Assembly: GCA_963730365.1 (NCBI GenBank) | Contig: CAVSRM010000011.1 | Coordinates: 147,110 to 211,109 of the forward strand | Source: Fodinibacter sp963730365 | Lineage (GTDB): Bacteria; Actinomycetota; Actinomycetes; Actinomycetales; Dermatophilaceae | Direction of reading: 5' to 3' | Length of the DNA: 64,000 nucleotides | Shown: in pieces, positions 30,274 to 39,500 of the stretch | Layout: the number at the start of each line of letters is the position of its first letter | Position numbering within the stretch: position 1 is the stretch's first letter | Notes under the pieces: model-generated | What the model was told of the DNA's origin: nothing | What the model saw: the letters and a program-made list of their open reading frames with translations, nothing else | Database searches by the model: none | Translations under genes and position numbers: made by a program

Positions 30274-30537
30274 CGGCGAGGCGAACAGGTCGAGCCCCGG
30301 GGCCCGCGAGAGCCGCTGCGCCGCGAGCACCCCGCGCACGCTGTTGCCCGCGTGGTCCAGAGGCGGGGACCAGGTGCCCACACCCCCCTTGCCGGCGGCG
30401 GCGGTGACGATGCCGCCGCCGATGCCGCTCTTCCCCGGCAGTGCGACGCGCACGAGCCACTCGCCCGAGCGCTCGTACATGCCCGCCGTGGTCATCACGG
30501 CCAGGGTACGGGCGTCAGCCTCGGAGGAGACGAAGCG
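30274..30537 (-). pseudogene. Glutaminase C-terminal remnant
   Basis: On the minus strand, an open stretch of about 88 codons encodes the C-terminal quarter of a serine-dependent glutaminase (GlsA family): VMTTAGMYERSGEW, LPGKSGIGGGIV (with the conserved KSGxGGGI loop), TWSPPLDHAGNSVRG and a final GLDLF. The N-terminal three quarters, including the catalytic S-x-x-K, are absent; upstream lies unrelated low-complexity sequence and then pepA. No start codon or stop frames it properly: the frame runs on into the decarboxylase gene antisense. I read it as a deletion remnant. Confidence 0.8.
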
Positions 30538-30621
30538 CTCGGAGCTCTCCGCGACGCCCCGGGGCCGCGGACGGTGCGAGCCGACGCCGCCGACAGAACC
30601 GACCGGCCCCACGGAGGTCGA

Positions 30622-32127
30622 CTACCTCGTCGGGGTGAAGTGCTGGGCGAGCTCGACCAGGAGTCGTGAGCCGAATGCCGTGGGGCCCTTGGGGATCCAT
30701 CGCGTCGTCGCCTCGGCCTGGCCGGTGCCGGCGATGTCGATGTGCGCCCACGGCAAGCCACCGACGAACTCCTGGAGGAACAGGCCCGCCGTGATCGACC
30801 CGGCGTTCGGACCTCCGAGGTTGGTCATGTCGGCGACCATCGAGTCGAGCTGGGCCCGGTAGGACTTGACCAGGGGGAGCTCCCACACCGGCTCGTCCGT
30901 GCGCGCTCCGGCAGCCCTGACCTGCTCGACCAGGCCCCGGTCGTTGCCCATCAACCCGGCCACCTCGGTGCCGAAGGTGCGCAGGCAGGCCCCGGTGAGG
31001 GTCGCCAGGTCGACGATGCCGTCGACGCCCTCCTCGACCGCGAGGGCCAGGGCGTCGGCCATGACGAGCCGGCCCTCGGCGTCGGTGTTCATCACCTCGA
31101 CCGTCATGCCGTTGCGCATGGTCAGCACGTCACCGAGCTGCATCGCCGAGCCCGACGGCATGTTGTCGGTGCACATGAGGTAGGCCGTGACGGTCGTGGG
31201 GCAGCCCAGCTCCTTCAGTGCGGTCATGGCTGCGAGGATGGCGCCGGCGCCGGACATGTCGTTCTTCATCTGCGAGTGCGACACGTCGCTCGGCTTGAGG
31301 TTGATCCCCCCGGAGTCGTACATGATGCCCTTGCCCACGAGGGCGAGGTGGCCGGCCGACTCGCCCTCCGGGACGTACTTCATGACGATCATCCGGGGTG
31401 GCTCGATGCTGCCTCGGTTGACCCCGAGCAGGCCGCCGCAGCCCATCTCCTCGAGCTGCTCCTTGCCGAAGGCCTCGACGCTCAGGCCGGACTCGGGCCC
31501 CAGGTCGACGGCGAGGTCGGCCATGGCGCTGGCGGTGAGCAGGCCCGCCGGGCAGGTCGCGAGGTCCCGGCCCAGCATGCCGACCCGGGCGAGGATCGAG
31601 CCCCGGCGCACACCCTCCTCCACCGCCTGCCGCTCACCCTCCGGAGCCAGCACGGTCAGGGAGTCGACCCGCACCGCACCGGACTCCTTGCTGCGCAGGC
31701 TGAAGCGGTAGCGGGCCAGGAGCACGCCCTCGACGATCGCGGCAGCCGCGTCGGCCACCGTCATCCTCGGCGAGCGTGGCACCCGGGTCGCGAGGTCTCC
31801 GTCGAAGGGGACGGCCGCGGCGAAGGCGGCGGCGGCGTCACGCACGGCGGCGGCATCCATCTCCGCGACGTCGCCGAGCCCGACGGCCACCAGGGTCGGT
31901 CCGCTCGCGGTGGGGAAGGGGAGCGCCGACCCGATGGAGGGCTTGAAGCCCGCCCGGGCCAGGGCCTCGAGGCTGACGCCGAGAACATCGGGCACGTCGC
32001 CGGAGGACGTCACCGGCACGCTGACCGCGTCGGCCCCGGACAACTGGGACTCCTCGTCGACGACGGTGACCGCCACGTGGTGACGGAGTGAGGGTGCGAC
32101 GTCACGCACGTCGGTGACCGAGCTCAT
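30622..32127 (-). CDS. pepA: Leucyl aminopeptidase (M17)
   Basis: 501 aa from ATG 32127. The M17 signature NTDAEGRL is present (EVMNTDAEGRLVMADAL), as are the metal and catalytic residues in GKGIMYDSGGINLKPSDVSH and MKNDMSGAGA. The N-terminal 160 residues form the less conserved macro-like domain. These hexameric di-metal enzymes free N-terminal amino acids from peptides in the cytosol; some also bind DNA as PepA/CarP regulators. The length is typical. The remaining glutaminase fragment lies immediately downstream. Confidence 0.95.
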   Translation of the reverse strand: MSSVTDVRDVAPSLRHHVAVTVVDEESQLSGADAVSVPVTSSGDVPDVLGVSLEALARAGFKPSIGSALPFPTASGPTLVAVGLGDVAEMDAAAVRDAAAAFAAAVPFDGDLATRVPRSPRMTVADAAAAIVEGVLLARYRFSLRSKESGAVRVDSLTVLAPEGERQAVEEGVRRGSILARVGMLGRDLATCPAGLLTASAMADLAVDLGPESGLSVEAFGKEQLEEMGCGGLLGVNRGSIEPPRMIVMKYVPEGESAGHLALVGKGIMYDSGGINLKPSDVSHSQMKNDMSGAGAILAAMTALKELGCPTTVTAYLMCTDNMPSGSAMQLGDVLTMRNGMTVEVMNTDAEGRLVMADALALAVEEGVDGIVDLATLTGACLRTFGTEVAGLMGNDRGLVEQVRAAGARTDEPVWELPLVKSYRAQLDSMVADMTNLGGPNAGSITAGLFLQEFVGGLPWAHIDIAGTGQAEATTRWIPKGPTAFGSRLLVELAQHFTPTR

Positions 32128-32212
32128 CTGGGCTCCTGGGGTCGGGGGACGGCGCCGCCGGGGTCGCCGTCCGCTCGTCGGTCTGGTGATGACGAGACCG
32201 CTGAACAGGCTT

Positions 32213-32227
32213 GTGCGCCAAGCGCAC
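32213..32227 (-). terminator. Tight hairpin downstream of the META lipoprotein gene
   Basis: GTGCGC-CAA-GCGCAC is a perfect 6-bp stem with a 3-nt loop, 21 bp past the stop of the minus-strand META gene. A second inverted repeat, CGGTCT-N10-AGACCG, follows at 32179-32200. No clear T-run is seen. Confidence 0.4.
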
Positions 32228-32247
32228 CGCGGCGATTGCTCCCCGGG

Positions 32248-32685
32248 TCACGATCCGCCGTCCTGGGTGAGGACCATGCCGTTGGTGTCGTCGCCCACGG
32301 TCAGCGTGTCGCCCTCGAGAGCGAGTGACGGCGAGGACGTGAGGAGCTCGGTGAGCCACACGTCCTGGTCCATGAGGGCCGGGTCGCAGGCCATCATGGT
32401 CGATGCGGCCTGGGAGTCGAACTCGAGTGTGCCGTCATCGGTACTCACGCCGCCCGCGATGGTGTTGCACCCGGCGCGGGCAGCGAGGCTGTCGGCCTCG
32501 AACGAGAGAGTGACCTCGCTGCCCTCGACGAGGTCGTGGCCGTACACCTCGGTCGAGGTGAACGACCGCCCCGCGAGGTCCACCGACTCCTGGCCACAAC
32601 CGCTGAGCCCGAGCGCGAGGGCCGCCGTGCCGCTCACTGCTCTCGCGAGCAGGGCAGCGCGGGGGTGGTGGGGGGTTGAGCGCAT
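32248..32685 (-). CDS. META-domain (HslJ-like) lipoprotein
   Basis: 145 aa from ATG 32685, with GGAGG placed 5 nt upstream. The N-terminus is a lipoprotein signal peptide: basic start, hydrophobic core, lipobox LSGC at about residues 27-30. The rest is one META domain (LAGRSFTSTEVYGHDLVEGSEVTLSFE, then AGCNTIAGGVSTDDGTLEF and CDPALMDQDVWLTELL), which ends near VGDDTNGMVL. The HslJ fold is found in envelope proteins linked to antibiotic or heat stress. Exported and membrane-anchored. Likely monocistronic, followed by a hairpin. Confidence 0.9.
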   Translation of the reverse strand: MRSTPHHPRAALLARAVSGTAALALGLSGCGQESVDLAGRSFTSTEVYGHDLVEGSEVTLSFEADSLAARAGCNTIAGGVSTDDGTLEFDSQAASTMMACDPALMDQDVWLTELLTSSPSLALEGDTLTVGDDTNGMVLTQDGGS

Positions 32686-32788
32686 GATGACCTCCGAGGT
32701 CCTTGCCAGCCGGTGGGCGATGCGGGAAGAGCGGTAAGCGGGAAGAGTGGGAACGGTTTCTGCAGGGGAGTGCGGGAGGCCGGGACCG

Positions 32789-33310
32789 TCAGGTGCTGTC
32801 GCGCTTGGCCTGCCGACGTGCGCCCGATGCCGTGGTCTGGGCCCGCTTGCGTTCCGTGCGTGGCCCACGGGTGGAACGATCACCGCGCGGCTTCGACACC
32901 TGGTCGGAGCCGGACAGGTCGGAGCCCTTCTCGCCCTCCGCGCCCCCGCTGGAGACCCCCCAGCGCACCGACCGCGCCGCCTCGAGGCGCTCGGCCTTGA
33001 GCTCTCGTGATGCCTGCTGGGCGAGGACCGCGAGGCGACGGCTGACCCGGGCGAGGGCCTCCTCGAAGGCCTCGGCCCGCGTCTTGGCCTTGGTGTTCGC
33101 CGGTCGCGCCTTGCCCCGTGCTCCCTTGGCCGGCACCCGGGCCGAGGCGCTGCGGCGGTACTGCCCGACGTACTTGTTCCGGGCCCGACGGATGCGCTGG
33201 TGCAGCTCCAGCACGGCATCCTCGTCGAGCTCGGCGAGGGCGTCCTTCTCGGTCTGGGAGACGAGAAACCGCTCGTTCGGTGTCAGGGCAGCGAGCAGGG
33301 TGGCATTCAC
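32789..33310 (-). CDS. Basic coiled-coil hypothetical protein
   Basis: 173 aa from GTG 33310, chosen because AGGAG lies 7 nt upstream; a longer frame to 33382 exists. The first 60 residues (TLLAALTPNERFLVSQTEKDALAELDEDAVLELHQRIR) are helical. Residues 65-90 are Lys/Arg/Ala-rich. Residues 90-125 look like a coiled coil (EAFEEALARVSRRLAVLAQQASRELKAERLEAAR). The tail is Arg/Lys/Thr-rich and disordered. High basic content suggests nucleic-acid contact. No family recognised. Divergent from the SLC13 gene by about 200 bp. Confidence 0.65.
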   Translation of the reverse strand: MNATLLAALTPNERFLVSQTEKDALAELDEDAVLELHQRIRRARNKYVGQYRRSASARVPAKGARGKARPANTKAKTRAEAFEEALARVSRRLAVLAQQASRELKAERLEAARSVRWGVSSGGAEGEKGSDLSGSDQVSKPRGDRSTRGPRTERKRAQTTASGARRQAKRDST

Positions 33311-33508
33311 GCGATTCTCCTGGGCCAGGGCCCCCGTCTTTGGAGGACTGCACAAGCGTCCCAGTCGTGGCTGCCGCTGCACAAGGTCTCGTCCAGGCGT
33401 TCATCCCGGGCTTCGACATCGGCTGACGTCTCCGTCGGGCAAGCGCTAGCGTCGGCGTGGTCCGCCTCTGGCCCGGGCGCCCGCCACAGACACGTCCGGA
33501 AGGGTGCC

Positions 33509-35068
33509 ATGAGCCCGATCTCGATCACGCTGCTCATCCTCGCCGTCGCCGTGGTGGCCTTCATGTCCGGCCGTCTGCCCATCGGCATCGTCGCCATCGG
33601 TGTCTCGATCTCGTTGTGGGCCACGGGGATCCTCGAGCTCGGCGAGGCGCTCGCCGGGTTCGGCGACCCGACGGTGATCTTCATCGCCACCCTCTTCGTG
33701 GTGAGCGAGGCCCTCGACTCCACCGGCGTCACCGCCTGGGTCGGCCAGCAGGTGATCCAGCGAGGCGGCGAGGAACGGACTCCGCTGCTGCTCTCGGTCT
33801 GCCTGCTCGTGGCGCTCGTCACGGCGCTGATCAGCGTGAACGGCGCTGTGGCGGCCCTCATCCCCGTCGTGGTGGTCGTCGCAACCAAGGTCGGGCTCCC
33901 GCCCTCGCAAATGCTCATGCCCCTGGCCTTCTCGGCGCACGCGGGCTCGATGCTCGCCCTCACCGGCACTCCCGTGAACATCATCGTCAGCGACGCCGCC
34001 GAGGCGGCGGGGGAGGGCGGCTTCGCCTTCTTCGAGTTCGCCCTCGTGGGCATCCCGCTGCTCGCCGGCACGCTGCTCGTCATCATCGTCTTCGGCCGGC
34101 GACTCCTCCCCGTTCGGGCCCCGACGATGCTCCCGCAGGACGTCTCCGAGCACGCCCGCGAGCTGAGCGAGCAGTATGCGCTGCCCGAGAACACCGAGCT
34201 GGTGAGCGCCGAGCGTGGCATCACCGAGGTGGTCGTCTCGCCGCGCTCGGAGCTGATCGGGAGCCACCTTTTCCCGGGCATGGTGACCCCCAGCGGTGAC
34301 CTCGTCGTCATCGGCCTGCAGCGGGGCGGTGAGGACCTCAGGGACCGCGACTCGGTGCTGCGGGCCGGCGACACCCTCCTCGTGAGCGGCACCTGGGACG
34401 CCCTCGAGGAGAACACCGCGGGCTCGGAGGTGCTCGCCGTGGTCGATCCCTCGACCGTGCGGCGCGGCGTGCCGCTCGGTGTCGGCGCCAGGCGGGCCAT
34501 CGTCATCCTTCTCGCCATGGTCGTGCTCCTGGCCACCGGGGTCGTGCCGACGGTGATCGCCGGTCTGCTGGCAGCCTGCGCCATCGTGCTCACCGGGGTG
34601 CTCACCCCCACCAAGGCCTACCGGGCGGTCTCGTGGACCACCGTCGTGCTCGTCGGAGGCATGATCCCGTTGTCGACGGCCTTCGTCTCGACCGGCACGG
34701 CGGACGCGATCGGCAACGCCCTGCTCGATGTGGTGGGCGACTCCTCACCGCGCCTCGCGCTGCTCGGCATCTGCGTCATCACCATGGTGCTCGGTCAGCT
34801 CATCAGCAATACGGCGACCGTTCTCATCATGGTGCCTATCGCCTTGGCTGTGTCCGGGGACCTGGGCACCTCGGTGCTCCCGTTCCTCATGGCGCTCGCC
34901 ATCTCCGGAGCCGCCTCCTTCCTCACCCCCGTCGCGACCCCGGCGAACACGATGGTGCTCGAGCCGGGGGGCTACCGGTTCGGCGACTACTGGAAGCTCG
35001 GTCTCCCGCTCGCGCTGCTCTTCCTCGCCGTCGCGGTGCTCTACGTCCCCGTCGTGTGGCCGCTGTGA
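33509..35068 (+). CDS. SLC13/DASS-family transporter with RCK_C domain
   Basis: 519 aa from ATG 33509 with GGAAGG upstream. About eleven membrane segments are arranged in two halves. The DASS substrate-site loops are recognisable: SVNGAVAALIPVVV with the SN-type turn and TGTPVNIIVSDAA in the first half; ISNTATVLIMVPIALA and TPVATPANTMV in the second. Between the halves (about 215-300) lies one soluble RCK_C (TrkA-C) domain (ITEVVVSPRSELIGSHL, then LRAGDTLLVSGTWDAL), which senses ligands. Likely takes up di/tricarboxylates, sulfate or similar anions; substrate unknown. Confidence 0.87.
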   Translation: MSPISITLLILAVAVVAFMSGRLPIGIVAIGVSISLWATGILELGEALAGFGDPTVIFIATLFVVSEALDSTGVTAWVGQQVIQRGGEERTPLLLSVCLLVALVTALISVNGAVAALIPVVVVVATKVGLPPSQMLMPLAFSAHAGSMLALTGTPVNIIVSDAAEAAGEGGFAFFEFALVGIPLLAGTLLVIIVFGRRLLPVRAPTMLPQDVSEHARELSEQYALPENTELVSAERGITEVVVSPRSELIGSHLFPGMVTPSGDLVVIGLQRGGEDLRDRDSVLRAGDTLLVSGTWDALEENTAGSEVLAVVDPSTVRRGVPLGVGARRAIVILLAMVVLLATGVVPTVIAGLLAACAIVLTGVLTPTKAYRAVSWTTVVLVGGMIPLSTAFVSTGTADAIGNALLDVVGDSSPRLALLGICVITMVLGQLISNTATVLIMVPIALAVSGDLGTSVLPFLMALAISGAASFLTPVATPANTMVLEPGGYRFGDYWKLGLPLALLFLAVAVLYVPVVWPL

Positions 35069-35173
35069 CAGCGTCGCCGGCCGGGCGCGCCGGGAGGCAC
35101 GTCGAAGGTGCGGACAAACAGCATCCGCCGGTGGTTTGATTCGGCGAGTGCGTCCAGTCAGGAGGAGGTCGTC

Positions 35174-36382
35174 GTGAACCCGGTCCTTGCGTTCGTGGTC
35201 GTCATGCTGGTCTGGACGGTCAGCGACTACGTCGCGAAGAAGACGCAGTCGCTGCTCTCCTCGCTCTTCGTCGCCTCGATCATCTTCCTGGTCGGCTTCC
35301 TCACCGGGATCTTCCCCGAGGACCTGCTCGCCAGTTCCTCGCTCCTGGCCCTCGCCGGCGTCGTGGTCGGCTTCATCATCGTCCACCTCGGCACGATGAT
35401 CAGCCTCGAGGACTTCAAGAAGCAGTGGAAGACCTTCCTCATCGGCTTCGCGACGGTCGTCGGCATCGGTATCGCCCTGTGGGTCGCGAGCATCATCTTC
35501 GGCGGCAGCATCTCCGGGACGGCTGAGGAGGGCTACGCCCAGGCCCTCGACTTCGTGGCCGCGGGCACCGGGGCCCTCAGCGGGGGCACCATCTCGGTAC
35601 TGCTGATCCAGGAGGCCGCGCTGGGGGTGGGCCTCACAAGCATCGCGATCTTCCCCGTGCTCATCGCGGCCCTGCAGGGCCTGGTCGGCTTCCCCCTCAC
35701 CTCGATCATCCTGCGGAGAGAGGCGACGCGGCTGAAGGGTGAGTACCGCGCCGGGAACCTCGCCACCGTCGTCGAGGAGGTGCAGGAGGAGAGCACCGAG
35801 GAGGGCCGGCTCCCCGCCGCGTTCCGCACGACGGCGGGGACGTTGTTCGTCGTTGGCGTGGTCGTGCTCGTCTCGATGGGTGTCAACGACCTCACCGACG
35901 GGATCCTCAACACCTTCGTCGTCGCGCTCATCCTCGGCATCGCCCTGCGCACCTTCGGCATCTTCAAGCCGTCAGTGCTGTCGGGCATCGACGCGTTCGG
36001 CCTGATGATGCTGGCGATCATGATCCTCATCTTCGGCCCGCTCGCCACGGTCACGCCCTCCGACGTCAGCGAGCTGGCTGTGCCGCTCCTGCTCGCCTTC
36101 GTGTTCGGTGTGGCCGGCATCGCGGCGTTCGCGGGGCTCGTGGGCAAGCTCGTGGGGTACTCGGTCCCGATGTCCATCGCCATCGGGTTGACCTCGCTCT
36201 ACGGCTTCCCGGGCACGATGATCCTGTCGCAGGAGGCGGCCAGGGGGGCCGGGGAGTCGCCCGAGGAGGTGGCCGCCATCGAGCACGAGATCCTGCCCAA
36301 GATGATCGTCGCCGGCTTCTCCACCGTGACGATCACCTCGGTCGTGGTCACCGGCTTCGTCGTGGGGTGGATCGGCGGCTGA
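35174..36382 (+). CDS. Unassigned polytopic membrane protein
   Basis: 402 aa from GTG 35174, set by AGGAGG at 35163-35168 with 5-nt spacing. About ten to eleven hydrophobic segments. Two Gly/Thr-rich re-entrant-like elements are visible: AAGTGALSGGTISVLLIQEAALG and SLYGFPGTMILSQEAARG, arranged as in secondary transporters with two inverted halves. Between them a charged cytosolic loop (about 190-215, EEVQEESTEEGRLP) separates the halves. I do not recognise the family with confidence; it may be related to glutamate or carboxylate symporters. It lies between the SLC13 gene and the glutamate dehydrogenase on the same strand. Confidence 0.75.
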   Translation: MNPVLAFVVVMLVWTVSDYVAKKTQSLLSSLFVASIIFLVGFLTGIFPEDLLASSSLLALAGVVVGFIIVHLGTMISLEDFKKQWKTFLIGFATVVGIGIALWVASIIFGGSISGTAEEGYAQALDFVAAGTGALSGGTISVLLIQEAALGVGLTSIAIFPVLIAALQGLVGFPLTSIILRREATRLKGEYRAGNLATVVEEVQEESTEEGRLPAAFRTTAGTLFVVGVVVLVSMGVNDLTDGILNTFVVALILGIALRTFGIFKPSVLSGIDAFGLMMLAIMILIFGPLATVTPSDVSELAVPLLLAFVFGVAGIAAFAGLVGKLVGYSVPMSIAIGLTSLYGFPGTMILSQEAARGAGESPEEVAAIEHEILPKMIVAGFSTVTITSVVVTGFVVGWIGG

Positions 36383-36503
36383 GGAGAGATCCGGGGAGTG
36401 CCTGCTCCCGCGGACTGGTCAGGGTGGATAGTCTCGGAGACGGACACGACGAGGTGTCCCACCGGCCCCCGGTGACGCCCCGAGCAAGGAGTGCCAGCGC
36501 ACC

Positions 36504-39500
36504 ATGTCGAAGCCCCAGGCCAGGACCCGCGAGGACCTCCTCGCGAAGATCGCGGCAGTGTGCGCCGACGCCGGTCTGGATGGGGGTGCGTCCGACTTCG
36601 TCCATCGCTACTTCCGGCACGTCCCGCTCGACGAGCTGACCACGCGAGACCCCGACACGTATGCCGGTGCCGCCAGCAGCCACCTCGAGCTGGCCCGAAA
36701 CCGGCCGCCCGGAGTGTCGAACGTGCGGGTCTACAACCCCAGCACCGAGGTCGACGGCTGGACCAATCCCCGGACGATCATCCAGGTCGTCACCGACGAC
36801 ATGCCCTTCCTCGTCGACTCGGTCACCGGCTGCCTGGTCAGTGCCGGCATCGACATCCACCTCATCGTCCATCCGCAGCTCGTCGTGAGCCGCGACGCCA
36901 TGGGCGTCCTCCAGCGGGTCGAGTCCCGCGAGGTCACGGGTCGAACCCGGGGCGGCAGCCTCGACAACCTCGCCGAGTCGTGGATGACCCTGTCCATCGA
37001 CCGGGAGAGCGACGAAGAGCGCCGCGCCGCCCTGGAGGCGCAGGTCAGGAACGTGCTGGAGGACGTGCGGCAGTCCGTCGAGGACTGGCCCAAGATGCGG
37101 AGCAAGTGCCTCGTCCTCGCGGCCGAGCTCGAGGGCTCACCCCCCGTGGGGATCGACGAGGCGGAGGTCGCCTCCTCGACCCGGTTCCTGCGGTGGATGG
37201 CCGACAACCACTTCACCTTCCTCGGGTACCGCGACTACGTCCTCCGCGAGCTCGACGGCGGCGAGGTCATCGCACCCGTGGGCGGGTCGGGCCTGGGACT
37301 GCTCCGCTCGGACCCGCCGGCCGGTGCCGACCCGGACCGCCTCACCCGCGCGGCCTCCGAGAAGGCGCACGAGGCGAACATCCTGGTGCTCACCAAGGCC
37401 AACTCGAAGTCCACCGTCCACCGGGTCACCCACCTGGACTATGTCGGGGTCAAGGCCTACGACGAGGAGGGAGTCGTCGTCGGGGAGCGTCGCTTCCTCG
37501 GCCTCTACGCCTCGACCGCCTACACCGAGTCCGTCCTCAACGTGCCGCTGGTCGCAGAGAAGGTGCACGCCGTCCTGGAACGCGCGGGGGTCGCGTCCGA
37601 CAGCCACACCGGCAAGGACCTCCTCGAGGTGCTCGAGAGCTACCCGCGTGACGAGCTGTTCCAGGCGTCTCTCGACCAGCTCTACGACACGGCGATGGCG
37701 GTGACCCAACTCCAGGAACGACGCCGCACGAAGCTGTTCATCCGCGAGGACGACTTCGGGCGGTTCGCGTCCTGCCTCGTCTTCATCCCGCGTGACCGCT
37801 ACAACACCTCGGTCCGGCTGAGGATGGCCGAGATCCTCAAGGACACCTTCGGCGGCGAGGACGTCGAGTTCTCGGCGAGGGTGAGCGAGTCGGCCCTTGC
37901 CAGAGTGCAGTTCGTCGTGAGGGTCGCCCGCCACAAGCGGATCCGGAGCCTGGACCGCACCGAGGTCGATGCTCTCGAGCAGCGCCTCGTGGAAGTGAGC
38001 CGCACCTGGTCGGACCGGCTGGGCGACGTGCTGCGCAGTGCCTACGGCGAGGAGGCCGGCGACGGCCTGCTCGACCGGTTCGGCCGGGCGTTCCCGACGG
38101 CATACGAGGAGACGTTCACGGTCAACCAGGGGCTCGCCGACCTGCACCACCTCGACCGGCTCGGCGACGAGCGCGGCACCAGCGTTGCCCTGTACCGTCC
38201 CGCCGGCGCGCCCGACGACATCCGTCGGTTCAAGCTCTTCCGCGTCGACCCGCTCTCGCTCACCGACATCCTGCCGATCTTCAGCGACATGGGCGTCGAG
38301 GTGGTCGACGAGCGGCCGTTCGAGGTCAAGCGCTCCGACGGCCTGCCCCTGCACGTCTACGACTTCGGGCTGCGAGTCCCCGACGGCTCCATCTGGGATG
38401 CCGTCAGCCACGACGAGCTCCGCGACCTGTTCGAGGGTGCCGTCTCGGCGGTGTGGGACGGGAGAGCGGAGTCCGACGGTTTCAACAAGCTCGTGCTCGC
38501 GGCCCACCTGGCCTGGCGCCGCGTCGTGGTCCTGCGGACGGTGGCCAAGTACCTCCGCCAGACCCGGGCCACCTACTCGCAGACCTATCTCGAGGATGCC
38601 CTCGTGACGCACCCGGAGATCGCCCGCGACCTCGTCGAGCTGTGGGAGACGCGCTTCGACCCCGAGCGCTTCGCCGGCGAGGCGGGCGAGGAGCGCGACG
38701 AGGCGGAGGAGGCGGTCGCCGAGCGCATCATCGACGCGCTCGACGAGGTCTCCTCACTCGACCACGACCGCATCGTGCGGGCCTTCGTCGGCGTGATCCG
38801 CGCGGGGCTGCGCACCAACTTCTACCAGTCGGGTGACGGCGACGCCGAGCACAAGACATATGTCTCGCTCAAGCTCAACCCGAAGGCCGTCCCCGACCTG
38901 CCTGCCCCCCGCCCGCAGTTCGAGATCTGGGTCTACAGCCCCCGGGTCGAAGGGGTGCACCTGCGGTTCGGCCCCGTCGCCCGCGGCGGGCTCCGCTGGT
39001 CGGACCGTCGTGAGGACTTCCGCACGGAGGTGCTCGGCCTGGTCAAGGCCCAGATGGTCAAGAACGCCGTCATCGTGCCCACGGGGTCCAAGGGTGGGTT
39101 CTATGCCAAGCAGCTGCCCGACCCCGCGGTCGACCGCGATGCGTGGCTGGAGGAGGGCAAGACGGCATACCGGATGTTCATCTCCGCCCTGCTCGACATC
39201 ACCGACAACCGGGTGACCGGAGAGATCCACCCACCGGAGCGGGTGGTGCGCCACGACCGAGACGACCCGTACCTCGTCGTCGCGGCCGACAAGGGGACGG
39301 CATCGTTCTCCGACATCGCCAACGGCGTCGCACAGTCCTACAGCTTCTGGCTCGACGACGCGTTCGCCTCGGGTGGGTCGGCCGGATACGACCACAAGGC
39401 GATGGGCATCACCGCGCGTGGCGCGTGGGAGTCCGTCAAGCGGCACTTCCGCGAGATGGGGGTCGACACCCAGACCGAGGACTTCACCGTGGTGGGTGTC

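Noticed and set aside
30538..30621. N-terminal part of the glutaminase
   Set aside because: The sequence before FVSSEADAR shows no family features and no catalytic serine motif.
33200..33508. Longer N-terminus for the SLC13 transporter
   Set aside because: The added residues are an antisense reading of the coiled-coil gene; ATG 33509 follows a ribosome site and starts directly with a membrane helix.
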